Part shown: positions 32,085 through 37,687 of the stretch, piece after piece
Position numbering within the stretch: the first letter of the stretch is position 1
How the letters are laid out: each line of letters begins with the position of its first letter
Virus record (IMG/VR): IMGVR_UViG_3300033153_006490
Location: 1-45,659 of that record
DNA: 45,659 nt
Reading direction: 5' to 3' (one strand)
Source: a virus
The notes under the pieces: generated by a model
Told to the model about the DNA's origin: nothing
Database searches by the model: none
The model's input: the letters and a program-made list of their open reading frames with translations, nothing else
Translations under genes and position numbers: made by a program

Positions 32085-32093
32085 TGGTATGAT
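32085..32093 (+). promoter_or_regulatory. Extended -10 promoter for the small RNA
   Basis: TGGTATGAT is an extended -10 (TGnTATAAT type) on the plus strand, predicting a start at about base 32100. No convincing -35. Confidence 0.45.
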
Positions 32094-32099
32094 TCTCTC

Positions 32100-32177
32100 A
32101 CTCCTGTATGCGATGCTTGTGCATCGGTTCCTGTTGAGGAGGGCCACGACATAGATAAGTTGTCGTGGCCCTTTTTT
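32100..32177 (+). ncRNA. Candidate 78-nt small RNA opposite the early operon
   Basis: It begins about seven bases after an extended -10. It holds a 6-bp stem CGATGC/GCATCG with a TTGT loop (32111-32126) and ends in a textbook terminator, the 10-bp stem GGGCCACGAC/GTCGTGGCCC plus six T (32141-32177). All flanking genes run the other way, so the terminator has no other transcript to serve. It is antisense to the leader between the minus-strand nuclease gene and the 68-aa zinc gene, so it may control that junction. Confidence 0.6.
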
Positions 32178-32179
32178 GT

Positions 32180-32692
32180 TCAGGCCGAGAGGGAGTCTCG
32201 GAGCAGTTCGATTTCGTCGATTAAGCCTTCGAGATTATTTACGGCGACATCTGAGTCGACGCTCATGTCCTCGAATAGTTTCCGGATAGCTTCTTTGGCT
32301 AGTCTGTAAAGTCGGCTATTTTCGGTTTCCATATTTAAGTCTCCTGAGTGGTGTTGTTGGATAGTTTCGAGAAGTTTTGTTTTGATTAGGGCAATGATGG
32401 GTTCGAGCAAGAATGGGTTCTCTTCTAGCTGACTTGGGGTGAAGCGGTAGACCTGCCAACCTAAAACAAGAGCGGCGTTGATTTTTTCAAGATCGCCCTG
32501 GAATCCAGACCCTCGTACGTGGCGTCCACCAGTCCACTCGCCTCCGTCTATTTCGATAGCGGTCTTAATGGAGGGCCAGGCAAAATCGAAGGGCCACTTG
32601 CGGGTGGGATGAAACCTGAACTCCGTTACGAAGTCAGGTCCTCCCAACTGCCGCCAGTACGTCTCGAACGACCTCTCGCCGTCACTTTGCAT
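32180..32692 (-). CDS. PD-(D/E)XK endonuclease-like protein (170 aa) with internal start
   Basis: The motif order RKWPFDFAWP (Asp 36), KTAIEIDGGEW (Glu 47, Asp 49), GRHVRGSGFQGDLEK and LGWQVYRFT is that of the Vsr/DUF559-like phage nucleases and resolvases. This could be a junction or nicking enzyme in recombination next to the RecT and Toprim genes. From residue 121 (LNMETENSRLYR...) the frame continues into a 50-residue helical acidic tail that has its own CAGGAGACTTAAAT site and ATG at 32332, so a second short product is likely. Confidence 0.65.
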   Translation of the reverse strand: MQSDGERSFETYWRQLGGPDFVTEFRFHPTRKWPFDFAWPSIKTAIEIDGGEWTGGRHVRGSGFQGDLEKINAALVLGWQVYRFTPSQLEENPFLLEPIIALIKTKLLETIQQHHSGDLNMETENSRLYRLAKEAIRKLFEDMSVDSDVAVNNLEGLIDEIELLRDSLSA

Positions 32693-32906
32693 TGTCGAAT
32701 CCTGGGTGTTCTTGCTCGAAACGCTGGTCGTAGTCGAAGTGTTTGCACATCTGAATGGCCTGGAAGAGGGCTAGGTCAACTGCCTCTATTAAGGATATGC
32801 CCCGCCCCGTTTCCTCCTTGTACATCCTCGCATATCGCTTTGCCATACGATGACTTGATGTGTAAGTCCTCATCGGCTTGTATGTTTTCTTGGCTGTTGT
32901 GTCCAT
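32682..32906 (-). CDS. Small basic helical protein (74 aa), probably leaderless
   Basis: A basic N-terminus (TTAKKTYKPMRTYTSSHRMAKRYARMYKEETG) is followed by an amphipathic helix. No Shine-Dalgarno site exists. A -10 TACACT at 32913-32918 with -35 TTGTAT 17 bases upstream places the transcript start on the ATG at 32906. TGTRTACA copies flank this promoter. It precedes the nuclease gene and overlaps its start. Nucleic-acid binding is plausible from charge only. Confidence 0.55.
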   Translation of the reverse strand: MDTTAKKTYKPMRTYTSSHRMAKRYARMYKEETGRGISLIEAVDLALFQAIQMCKHFDYDQRFEQEHPGFDNAK

Positions 32907-32941
32907 GTACACAGTGTAGCAGCTTTCGCCTGTGTATACAA
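32906..32941 (-). promoter_or_regulatory. Promoter bracketed by two TGTRTACA operators
   Basis: TGTACACA at 32906-32913 covers the transcript start, and TGTATACA at 32933-32940 covers the -35. Their starts are 27 bp apart. The arrangement suits a dimer or paired dimers repressing the nuclease operon. Confidence 0.5.
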
Positions 32942-32954
32942 GTTAGCAGGGGTC

Positions 32955-33473
32955 CTATTCTTTGAGCAGCATGGGGAGGTGCATTTTTCTTTCCGCACAG
33001 TCAGGCACTATGGCCTCGTGCGGCTCCCCGTTGATGTGTATCGTTCCTGTGGTTGAGGGGGGTGCAGTCAGCGTGAGGAAGTAAAATGAGGATATGCGGC
33101 GACCTGGATACCAGTAGGCCTTTGAGTAGTCCCACTCCAGATGCGACCCCTGGCCCCAGATGGCTAGGTCGATGTGTACCGTGGGCGTCCAGTTAGACCA
33201 CGTACCTGCTTCGGTGATGAAGCAGTCGCCAGCATCAATCACTATCGTATCAATGATCTCGTCGTGGATGACGGCATAGTGCCAGATGTAGCTCGGTGCA
33301 AACTGTTGGTACGAGCCCACGAGCGGGTAGTCGTAGCGGTCGCCGAGCGGCTGTGCGGCTGGTGAGGGGGGCTGACCATACGAGAGTTGTACGGCGAGGA
33401 TGGCGAAGATGCCGAGTGCCAATACTATGAGCATCGGGATAAGAATGAATAGTGCGATTCGTCGTTTAGTCAT
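32955..33473 (-). CDS. Membrane-anchored extracytoplasmic protein (172 aa)
   Basis: The start at 33473 has a CAACAGGAGACACC site; upstream codons have none. KRR followed by a hydrophobic span at about residues 6-28 gives a signal anchor. The remainder is a Trp/Tyr-rich beta domain (SYIWHYAVIHDEIIDTIVIDAGDCF..., GTWSNWTPTVHIDLAIWGQ) exposed outside. It may alter the host surface, for example superinfection exclusion; that is inference. Downstream is the promoter of the nuclease operon. Confidence 0.6.
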   Translation of the reverse strand: MTKRRIALFILIPMLIVLALGIFAILAVQLSYGQPPSPAAQPLGDRYDYPLVGSYQQFAPSYIWHYAVIHDEIIDTIVIDAGDCFITEAGTWSNWTPTVHIDLAIWGQGSHLEWDYSKAYWYPGRRISSFYFLTLTAPPSTTGTIHINGEPHEAIVPDCAERKMHLPMLLKE

Positions 33474-33501
33474 GGTGTCTCCTGTTGAGTGGTAGTGTGA
33501 A

Positions 33502-33522
33502 CTGGGGGAACTTCTCCCCCAG
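33502..33522 (-). promoter_or_regulatory. Leader hairpin upstream of the membrane-anchored protein
   Basis: Perfect 8-bp stem CTGGGGGA/TCCCCCAG with a 5-base loop, about 20 bases before the ribosome site of the gene starting at 33473. Similar hairpin-then-AGGAG leaders recur in the 39.8-45.5 kb cluster. Confidence 0.45.
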
Positions 33523-33523
33523 A

Positions 33524-33966
33524 CCCCCAGCTTCTTTTTGGCCTGCGGCCAATTCCTTCTAAAGTCTAAGCGAAGTGGAGTGTATTGATAAGTTGTGTTT
33601 CTGGCTGGGTCTTTGTGTTTGGTTTCTGATGTGATAGCTGGTGAGATGAGCAAAGGAACTTTCCCCCTCCCCCCACAAACTTAGCGGAGCGGAGGGGGAG
33701 ATCGCCGTGATAGCCGGAGCCGAATCGCTTAGATACTATGTCACTCAGGCTCGTCCGGTTCCGCTGTACAAGCGCAGCCCCTGACGGCTGTTCGTGACAT
33801 CCCCCATTCGGAACGGGCGTGCAATGGTTACTTTATGCACTGTCGGATGGAGATGCGCCTGGCAATCACCCAGGGTCCTTCGTGGTTGCAGCATCGTAGG
33901 CTGCTTTCGTGCGGCTATGTAGGGGCTTGATCACGGCCCCGATGTCCTGGCGACAGGGCCAGGAAT
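33524..33966. other. Hairpin-rich non-coding stretch, possible second structured RNA
   Basis: No credible gene. Stems visible: CCCCCTCC/GGAGGGGG (33663-33670/33691-33698), GTGCA/TGCAC (33819-33823/33836-33840), GCAATCAC/GTGGTTGC with one G-U pair (33862-33869/33882-33889), GCAGC/GCTGC (33888-33904), GGGGC/GCCCC (33922-33940) and CCTGGC/GCCAGG (33946-33963). No clear promoter was found, so strand and ends are unknown. Confidence 0.35.
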
Positions 33967-33967
33967 A

Positions 33968-33994
33968 GAAAAAACACACCAAGCGATGTGTTCT
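33968..33994 (-). terminator. Intrinsic terminator of the moron-like cassette
   Basis: On the minus strand AACACA-(8)-TGTGTT followed by a T-run, starting right after the TAA of the 58-aa gene. A-rich on one side and T-rich on the other. Confidence 0.7.
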
Positions 33995-34171
33995 TTAGAG
34001 GTTGTATACAATTAAGTAAGTTGCGTAGTCCATGTTATCGAACTGGCTGCGCGCCCAGCTTGAAACTCTGATAACGGATACGATTGTTTTTCCGTTGACG
34101 ATGAGTTCGTCAAGCTCTTCCTTCAGCTTATCGTGTGCTGTTGTGAAAATCAGTAAAGTGCGTTGTTCCAT
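33995..34171 (-). CDS. Moron-like small protein (58 aa)
   Basis: The ATG at 34171 is preferred over an upstream TTG inside the leader stem. No Shine-Dalgarno site: a U-rich decamer separates the ATG from a long stem. The protein alternates strands and helices (RTLLIFTTA, HDKLKEELDELIVNG, TIVSVIRVSSWARSQ, YATYLIVYNL), a ferredoxin-like or small alpha/beta pattern. It has its own consensus promoter, operator, structured leader and terminator, the hallmarks of an independently expressed cassette. Function unknown; a regulator or anti-host protein would fit. Confidence 0.6.
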   Translation of the reverse strand: MEQRTLLIFTTAHDKLKEELDELIVNGKTIVSVIRVSSWARSQFDNMDYATYLIVYNL

Positions 34172-34181
34172 GATAAATAAA

Positions 34182-34298
34182 AATCCACTGTTCAAGGGTA
34201 GATTGGTGCTTAATTGGCGAAAACCTGGATGACGTAGGCTTGCACCAATCCACCCTTAAAAAGTGGATTCGGTGTCATCCTTCTATAACTGTCGCCAA
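34182..34298 (-). ncRNA. Pseudoknotted leader/attenuator of the 58-aa gene
   Basis: Stem S2: 34242-34269 pairs with 34182-34209 (28 bp, three mismatches), followed at once by a U-rich tract, so it can act as an intrinsic terminator. Stem S1: TTGGCGA (34292-34298) with TCGCCAA (34214-34220), and GGATGAC (34274-34280) with GTCATCC (34227-34233). The 3' halves of S1 lie in the S2 loop and the 5' halves outside it: an H-type pseudoknot. Located between the promoter and the ATG. It resembles a riboswitch or attenuator architecture; no known class recognised. Confidence 0.6.
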
Positions 34299-34316
34299 AC
34301 AGCAATTGTTAAGAAC

Positions 34317-34352
34317 TGTGTACATACTACGCTAGATTTTGCGTGGTGTCAA
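34317..34352 (-). promoter_or_regulatory. Consensus promoter with operator over the start site
   Basis: On the minus strand: -35 TTGACA (perfect, 34347-34352), 17-bp spacer, -10 TAGTAT (34324-34329). TGTGTACA at 34317-34324 touches the -10 and spans the predicted start, an ideal repressor position. Confidence 0.7.
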
Positions 34353-34363
34353 GTGCGGGTTTG

Positions 34364-34401
34364 CTGCGTGACATTAAGATCGCGATCTTAATGTCACGCA
34401 G
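34364..34401. repeat. Perfect 38-bp palindrome
   Basis: CTGCGTGACATTAAGATCG is followed immediately by its exact reverse complement with no loop. It lies 11 bp upstream of the -35 of the moron promoter and directly after the upstream gene's terminator. On neither strand is it followed by a T-run, so it is not a terminator itself. A protein-binding or cruciform site, or a cassette boundary. Confidence 0.85.
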
Positions 34402-34449
34402 AAAAAAGGGTGGGGCAGACCAGGGTTCCCCCGAATCCCGGCCTGCCCC
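34402..34449 (-). terminator. Intrinsic terminator after the 69-aa gene
   Basis: On the minus strand GGGGCAG...CTGCCCC (7-bp outer stem with inner pairing) then ACCC and six T. It begins six bases after the stop at 34456 and insulates the moron-like cassette from upstream transcription. Confidence 0.7.
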
Positions 34450-34455
34450 GGCGTG

Positions 34456-34665
34456 TTACTCCAGTGGTAGTTCCGGTTGGATAGTTTCAATGCTGAGCCT
34501 GATCGGCTCCTCAGTTGCGGCCAGGCGTTGGATGTCTTCTCTCAGCTTCAGTATGTCGGGCGTCAAGAATGCAGTGAAGGTGATGCGGAGCTCGCGCTTT
34601 TTCAAGTTGAGCGTCGCGGCGTCTACGTGGGCGAAGTTTATGTCAAATACGATTTGTGATGCCAT
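34456..34665 (-). CDS. Hypothetical protein (69 aa)
   Basis: The start has CGAGGAATAAC upstream. Strand-helix pattern: IVFDINFAHVDAATLNLKKRELRITFTAF, then LKLREDIQRLAATEEPIRLSIE. It ends QPELPLE. The short C-terminal LPLE/LPL-type tail recalls sliding-clamp-binding peptides (QxxLPL-like), but the motif is too short to rely on. Last gene before a strong terminator. Confidence 0.6.
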   Translation of the reverse strand: MASQIVFDINFAHVDAATLNLKKRELRITFTAFLTPDILKLREDIQRLAATEEPIRLSIETIQPELPLE

Positions 34666-34666
34666 G

Positions 34667-34870
34667 TTATTCCTCGGTTTCCATCGAATCTAGTGCGGCT
34701 TGGGCGAGGCAGGGGTTGCACACCCGGTATGCCCCGAACTTCGAGATGGGACTATGACCGGCAGTTCTTCCACTGGACCAGCAGTCGCCCGATGTGAAGT
34801 TGTCGCAACCTTCACGAGCAATTTCAGCCAAGGTCAAGTATAGGATCAGAGCTTTCTTTTCTGCTGTCAT
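34667..34870 (-). CDS. Small four-Cys protein (67 aa)
   Basis: The ATG at 34870 has CAGGAACTGAAT upstream, better than the longer frame. Cys residues at C-x7-C and C-x2-C spacing (REGCDNFTSGDCWSS, RVCNPCLAQ) suggest one zinc site. It ends one base before the next gene's start. Unknown function. The stretch 34871-34972 upstream holds nothing clear. Confidence 0.55.
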   Translation of the reverse strand: MTAEKKALILYLTLAEIAREGCDNFTSGDCWSSGRTAGHSPISKFGAYRVCNPCLAQAALDSMETEE

Positions 34871-34972
34871 ATTCAGTTCCTGATTAGGTGAGGCGGGCGA
34901 GGGCATACGGGAGATCCCGATGCGGACTCTGCCTTTAACTCGCCGCTTATCGTCCGCTTGGCCGGAGTTGGA

Positions 34973-35389
34973 CTACAACAGTTTCATCTTCACAGATGGT
35001 GTCGCCGGACCTCGCTCAATATCTCCCTTTTCAATGCCGAGGAGTTGGGCGACCTTCTCCCAATTGACGAAGACCACAGGAGGCGGTGGCGGGGCTGGCT
35101 GCACCTTGGCGTCATGGATGATGGCCTCAGTGATCTTCGGGTTGTTCCGGCACGTCTTCTCCCAAAGGTACGCACTGCGCCCTTTGGAGTAGGTAGCGCG
35201 GGCTTCACCCACGGTGACGGTCTTGGCCTCAGCCAATACAGCCTGCTCGATTTGCTCGGCAAGGAAGTTGGCCTGGCGTTGTATGTCTCCCCAATTGAGG
35301 ATCATGTACGCAAGGTCGCGTGGTGAAATGGGTATTGGGGCTTCGGCGAGCTCAGGGACGCCGTCGTCTGGCTGGTATACTGGTGACAT
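34973..35389 (-). CDS. Hypothetical protein with Cys/His-free helical core (138 aa)
   Basis: The start has AAAAAGGAACGATACC upstream. Residues 25-100 are helical (DLAYMILNWGDIQRQANFLAEQIEQAVLAEAKTVTVGEARATY), with a SYSKGR-like turn and NNPKITEAIIHDA. A run of seven Pro precedes a C-terminal VNWEKVAQLLGI helix. This resembles small phage proteins found next to RecT-like annealers, but I cannot name the family. It is preceded by the operator element at 35427-35451. Confidence 0.6.
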   Translation of the reverse strand: MSPVYQPDDGVPELAEAPIPISPRDLAYMILNWGDIQRQANFLAEQIEQAVLAEAKTVTVGEARATYSKGRSAYLWEKTCRNNPKITEAIIHDAKVQPAPPPPPVVFVNWEKVAQLLGIEKGDIERGPATPSVKMKLL

Positions 35390-35426
35390 GGTATCGTTCC
35401 TTTTTGTCGTGAGAGTGTCTTATGGG

Positions 35427-35451
35427 GGCGGACAGTGGACTGTACACAGTC
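35427..35451 (-). promoter_or_regulatory. Palindromic operator and weak promoter
   Basis: Contains GACTGTACACAGTC, a perfect 6-2-6 dyad, the best copy of the genome-wide motif. On the minus strand TGTACAGTCCACTGTCCGCC repeats the 30646-30665 element at 18/20. TGTACA (-35-like) and CATAAG 16 bases on could form a promoter. Confidence 0.55.
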
Positions 35452-35458
35452 TCTGGCC

Positions 35459-35851
35459 TTAGAATGGGGGGTCGCTAATCACTTTGCTGCGTTTTGCCCT
35501 CGCAGCTTGCTCTTTGGTGAGGGTGTTTGCCTCCTGTACGGTGAGTGGGGTGGAGTCGTTGGTTGGGTGGTCATCGACCTCAATGAAGCCTACGGTTGGC
35601 ACGCCCATCGAGGGCTTCCATTGTACGACGTAGACGCCGACATAATTGACGAGTTGACCTTCTTTGAGTGGTTCGATTTTGCGGTAGAGTTGTTCGTCCA
35701 TGCTGGCTCCTGTGTTGGTTGGGCCTTGCGGCCAGGCGGTCTTGTGGAATTGAGCGGCCATAAATCGGGTCATGGCCGCTGCGTTGGCGTCAGCAAACCG
35801 TTGCGGCTTCGTTCGGGTATCCTTAATCAGTTGGGAAGAATTTTGCGTCAT
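35459..35851 (-). CDS. Hypothetical protein (130 aa; internal start gives 80 aa)
   Basis: The full frame starts inside the previous gene with only a weak site. An in-frame ATG at 35701 (MDEQLYRKIEP...) has a strong ACAGGAGCCAGC site, so an 80-aa product is likely and may be the only one. That part has a beta-rich core (GQLVNYVGVYVVQWKPSMGVPTVGFIEVDDH) and a Lys/Arg-rich tail. The N-terminal 50 residues are helical and Ala-rich. Unknown function. Confidence 0.55.
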   Translation of the reverse strand: MTQNSSQLIKDTRTKPQRFADANAAAMTRFMAAQFHKTAWPQGPTNTGASMDEQLYRKIEPLKEGQLVNYVGVYVVQWKPSMGVPTVGFIEVDDHPTNDSTPLTVQEANTLTKEQAARAKRSKVISDPPF

Positions 35852-36164
35852 GGGCTGCCTGCCTTACTGCTTCTACCATGTAGCCTACTTGTAACTGTTC
35901 TTCTTCGGTTTCAGCGATGCGTTCGTAGTGGGCGAGTTGGCTTGCGGCCAGGGCTTCGACGATGTAGCTCAGGGCGTCTGGCAGGGAGGTGTACAGCCTG
36001 TACTGGTTTCTTTCTTTCATCACCAGGGATGGGATGTAGAGGTTGCCTCTCTGGTGTACGATGTTTTCTATGCGGAATCCTTTGGGGGTTTCTCGCACGA
36101 TGTCCGCGGTGACGAATGAGAACTTACCGTACTTCACTTTTGCGATGTATAGCTTTTCTGTCAT
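35823..36164 (-). CDS. Hypothetical protein (113 aa)
   Basis: The start has CAAGGAGTCAAA upstream and overlaps the RecT-like gene's stop. The N-terminal half is beta-rich (KLYIAKVKYGKFSFVTADIVRETPKGFRIE), the C-terminal half a long acidic helix (LASQLAHYERIAETEEEQLQVGYMVEAV). Coupled to the annealing protein, so a recombination accessory is possible. Confidence 0.6.
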   Translation of the reverse strand: MTEKLYIAKVKYGKFSFVTADIVRETPKGFRIENIVHQRGNLYIPSLVMKERNQYRLYTSLPDALSYIVEALAASQLAHYERIAETEEEQLQVGYMVEAVRQAAHDAKFFPTD

Positions 36165-37486
36165 TTTGACTCCTTGTCTGCTTGTTCGTCCACCTTGCGG
36201 GAGACGATGGAGTTCCAGAGGTTTTCGGTTTCTAAATCAGTTTTGGCGGATGCTTTGGCTGCCGCCATCACTCGCTCTGCTTCGCTTCTGGACTTGAAGA
36301 GGCCTGGGAACTGAATCATGGTGTCTGCGATCAGGTCTTTTTTTGGTTTATCGTCCAGATCCATCTCGGCTTGTTCCGGGCTGTCACCGACCTCGGTGAA
36401 CTCCGCATCTTCTGTGGGCTCTTCCGGCGGAACTGACGTTAGTACCGGCTTGGAGATGACAGGCTCCGGCAATACGGAATCCTGTTTTTTCCGTTTATTC
36501 CGTTTATTCCGTTTGGGAGGGAGGGGGTCGTTATCGTCATCGCCCAGGCGTTTTTTCTTGTTCTTGCCCATGCCAAGCTGCTCGGCGTTCTCCTCGGCTC
36601 TTGCTTTGCGCTCTTCCGGGGAGAGGGCGGCCAGCATTCTTTCATTCTCGGCTTGGGCCTTGAGTTTTGTGAATGCAAACTCTCGCTGGTCATCGTCCAT
36701 CGCGTCGAATGTTGCGATGCCATAATACTGGATGAGCAGGGCGTCTTCGCCTTTCAGCGTCATACGTTTCATTGGCTCTGTGACTACGACGACTTCACCG
36801 TCAACCACGTCCTTGTTCAGGGTTTCCAGTATCGGTGAATCGTCTATTGGATTGACCGGGTCCAGTTCTGGCGTTGCGCGTTCCAGAAGTTCGTCCGGGA
36901 TGCTGAGGTCGTAGGCGAGTTTGATTGCCGCCCTCAATGCCCTTTGAGCAGCCTTGCCCTTGCGGGACATGGTGTTTGGAATCGTGTCTGGCTTCCACTC
37001 TTTATCGTAATTGTCGTACCGGGCTTTCACCCGCCACAAGCCGACAGCTTCTGTGGGGTGGTATGGAATCCCGGCCGCTTTGCATTCTTTCGCCAGGTCT
37101 AATCGCCAAAGGGTGATTCGCATCCCCACATCCATCTCGTCGTACAGATTTCCTCTGATTTCTGCTAACTCATCTGCCTCAATCACTGTCTCGGCATGGG
37201 TGAAGTGGGAAGTTCTGCGAGCGCTCCTGATGAGGCCGTAGACCCCAACGTAAGGAGCGTAGACTTTATGCCATTTTCCATCACTTCCTTTTTCGTTGCC
37301 CGTCGGGATGACCTGGATCTCTTTGTTGGCTGCGCTTAATCCATACTGGAGACTGAGCAACACGGTCGCTCTCACGACAGAATCCGGCACTTCCTTTTTC
37401 AGGCCCAGGCTTATCCTGATGATCTGCATCTGCTCTTCAACCTGGTCGTTTTCGATTACGGCCAGGGTGGTGGTGTCTCTGTTCAT
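36161..37486 (-). CDS. RecT-like single-strand annealing protein (441 aa)
   Basis: The start has a TCGGAGGCTACA site and overlaps the 59-aa gene by ATGA. The first 230 residues follow the RecT pattern: LLSLQYGLSAANKEIQVIP, then YAPYVGVYGLIRSARRTSHFTHAETVIEADE, then a TMSRKGKAAQRALRAAIKLAYDL helix. After about residue 310 there is a basic linker (KNKKKRLGDDDNDPLPPKRNKRNKRKK) and an acidic tail ending in a helical domain. It would anneal DNA ends for recombination-dependent replication or concatemer formation. The long charged tail is unusual for RecT and may recruit partners such as an SSB or nuclease. Confidence 0.7.
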   Translation of the reverse strand: MNRDTTTLAVIENDQVEEQMQIIRISLGLKKEVPDSVVRATVLLSLQYGLSAANKEIQVIPTGNEKGSDGKWHKVYAPYVGVYGLIRSARRTSHFTHAETVIEADELAEIRGNLYDEMDVGMRITLWRLDLAKECKAAGIPYHPTEAVGLWRVKARYDNYDKEWKPDTIPNTMSRKGKAAQRALRAAIKLAYDLSIPDELLERATPELDPVNPIDDSPILETLNKDVVDGEVVVVTEPMKRMTLKGEDALLIQYYGIATFDAMDDDQREFAFTKLKAQAENERMLAALSPEERKARAEENAEQLGMGKNKKKRLGDDDNDPLPPKRNKRNKRKKQDSVLPEPVISKPVLTSVPPEEPTEDAEFTEVGDSPEQAEMDLDDKPKKDLIADTMIQFPGLFKSRSEAERVMAAAKASAKTDLETENLWNSIVSRKVDEQADKESK

Positions 37487-37662
37487 TGTAGCCTCCGAAT
37501 TAACCTGAGTTCTTCTGCAATGACGGTCAAAGCCTCTGCCTGCTCGACCTGCGCTGTTACTTCTGCAGAGCGAAGCGTATGCTCGGCCCTTATTGTTTTT
37601 CCTTGTGCCAGGAGATGCCCGACATCATTTAAGAGGGATCTTGATTTCAGTGTATTGTCCAC
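37483..37662 (-). CDS. Small helical protein upstream of RecT (59 aa)
   Basis: A GTG start at 37662 follows TCAGGAACAACAAC. The chain is one or two helices (LLNDVGHLLAQGKTIRAEHTLRSAEVTAQVEQAEALTVIAEELRLIRRL). It ends in CAATGA, overlapping the RecT start, so translation is coupled. Unknown function. Confidence 0.5.
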   Translation of the reverse strand: MDNTLKSRSLLNDVGHLLAQGKTIRAEHTLRSAEVTAQVEQAEALTVIAEELRLIRRLQ

Positions 37663-37687
37663 GTTGTTGTTCCTGAGCGTTGTTTTG

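Noticed and set aside
33995-34298. Type III toxin-antitoxin system (RNA pseudoknot antitoxin plus toxin gene)
   Set aside because: The pseudoknot is single, not a tandem array, and the 58-aa protein is far shorter than ToxN-type toxins. The layout fits an attenuator leader better.
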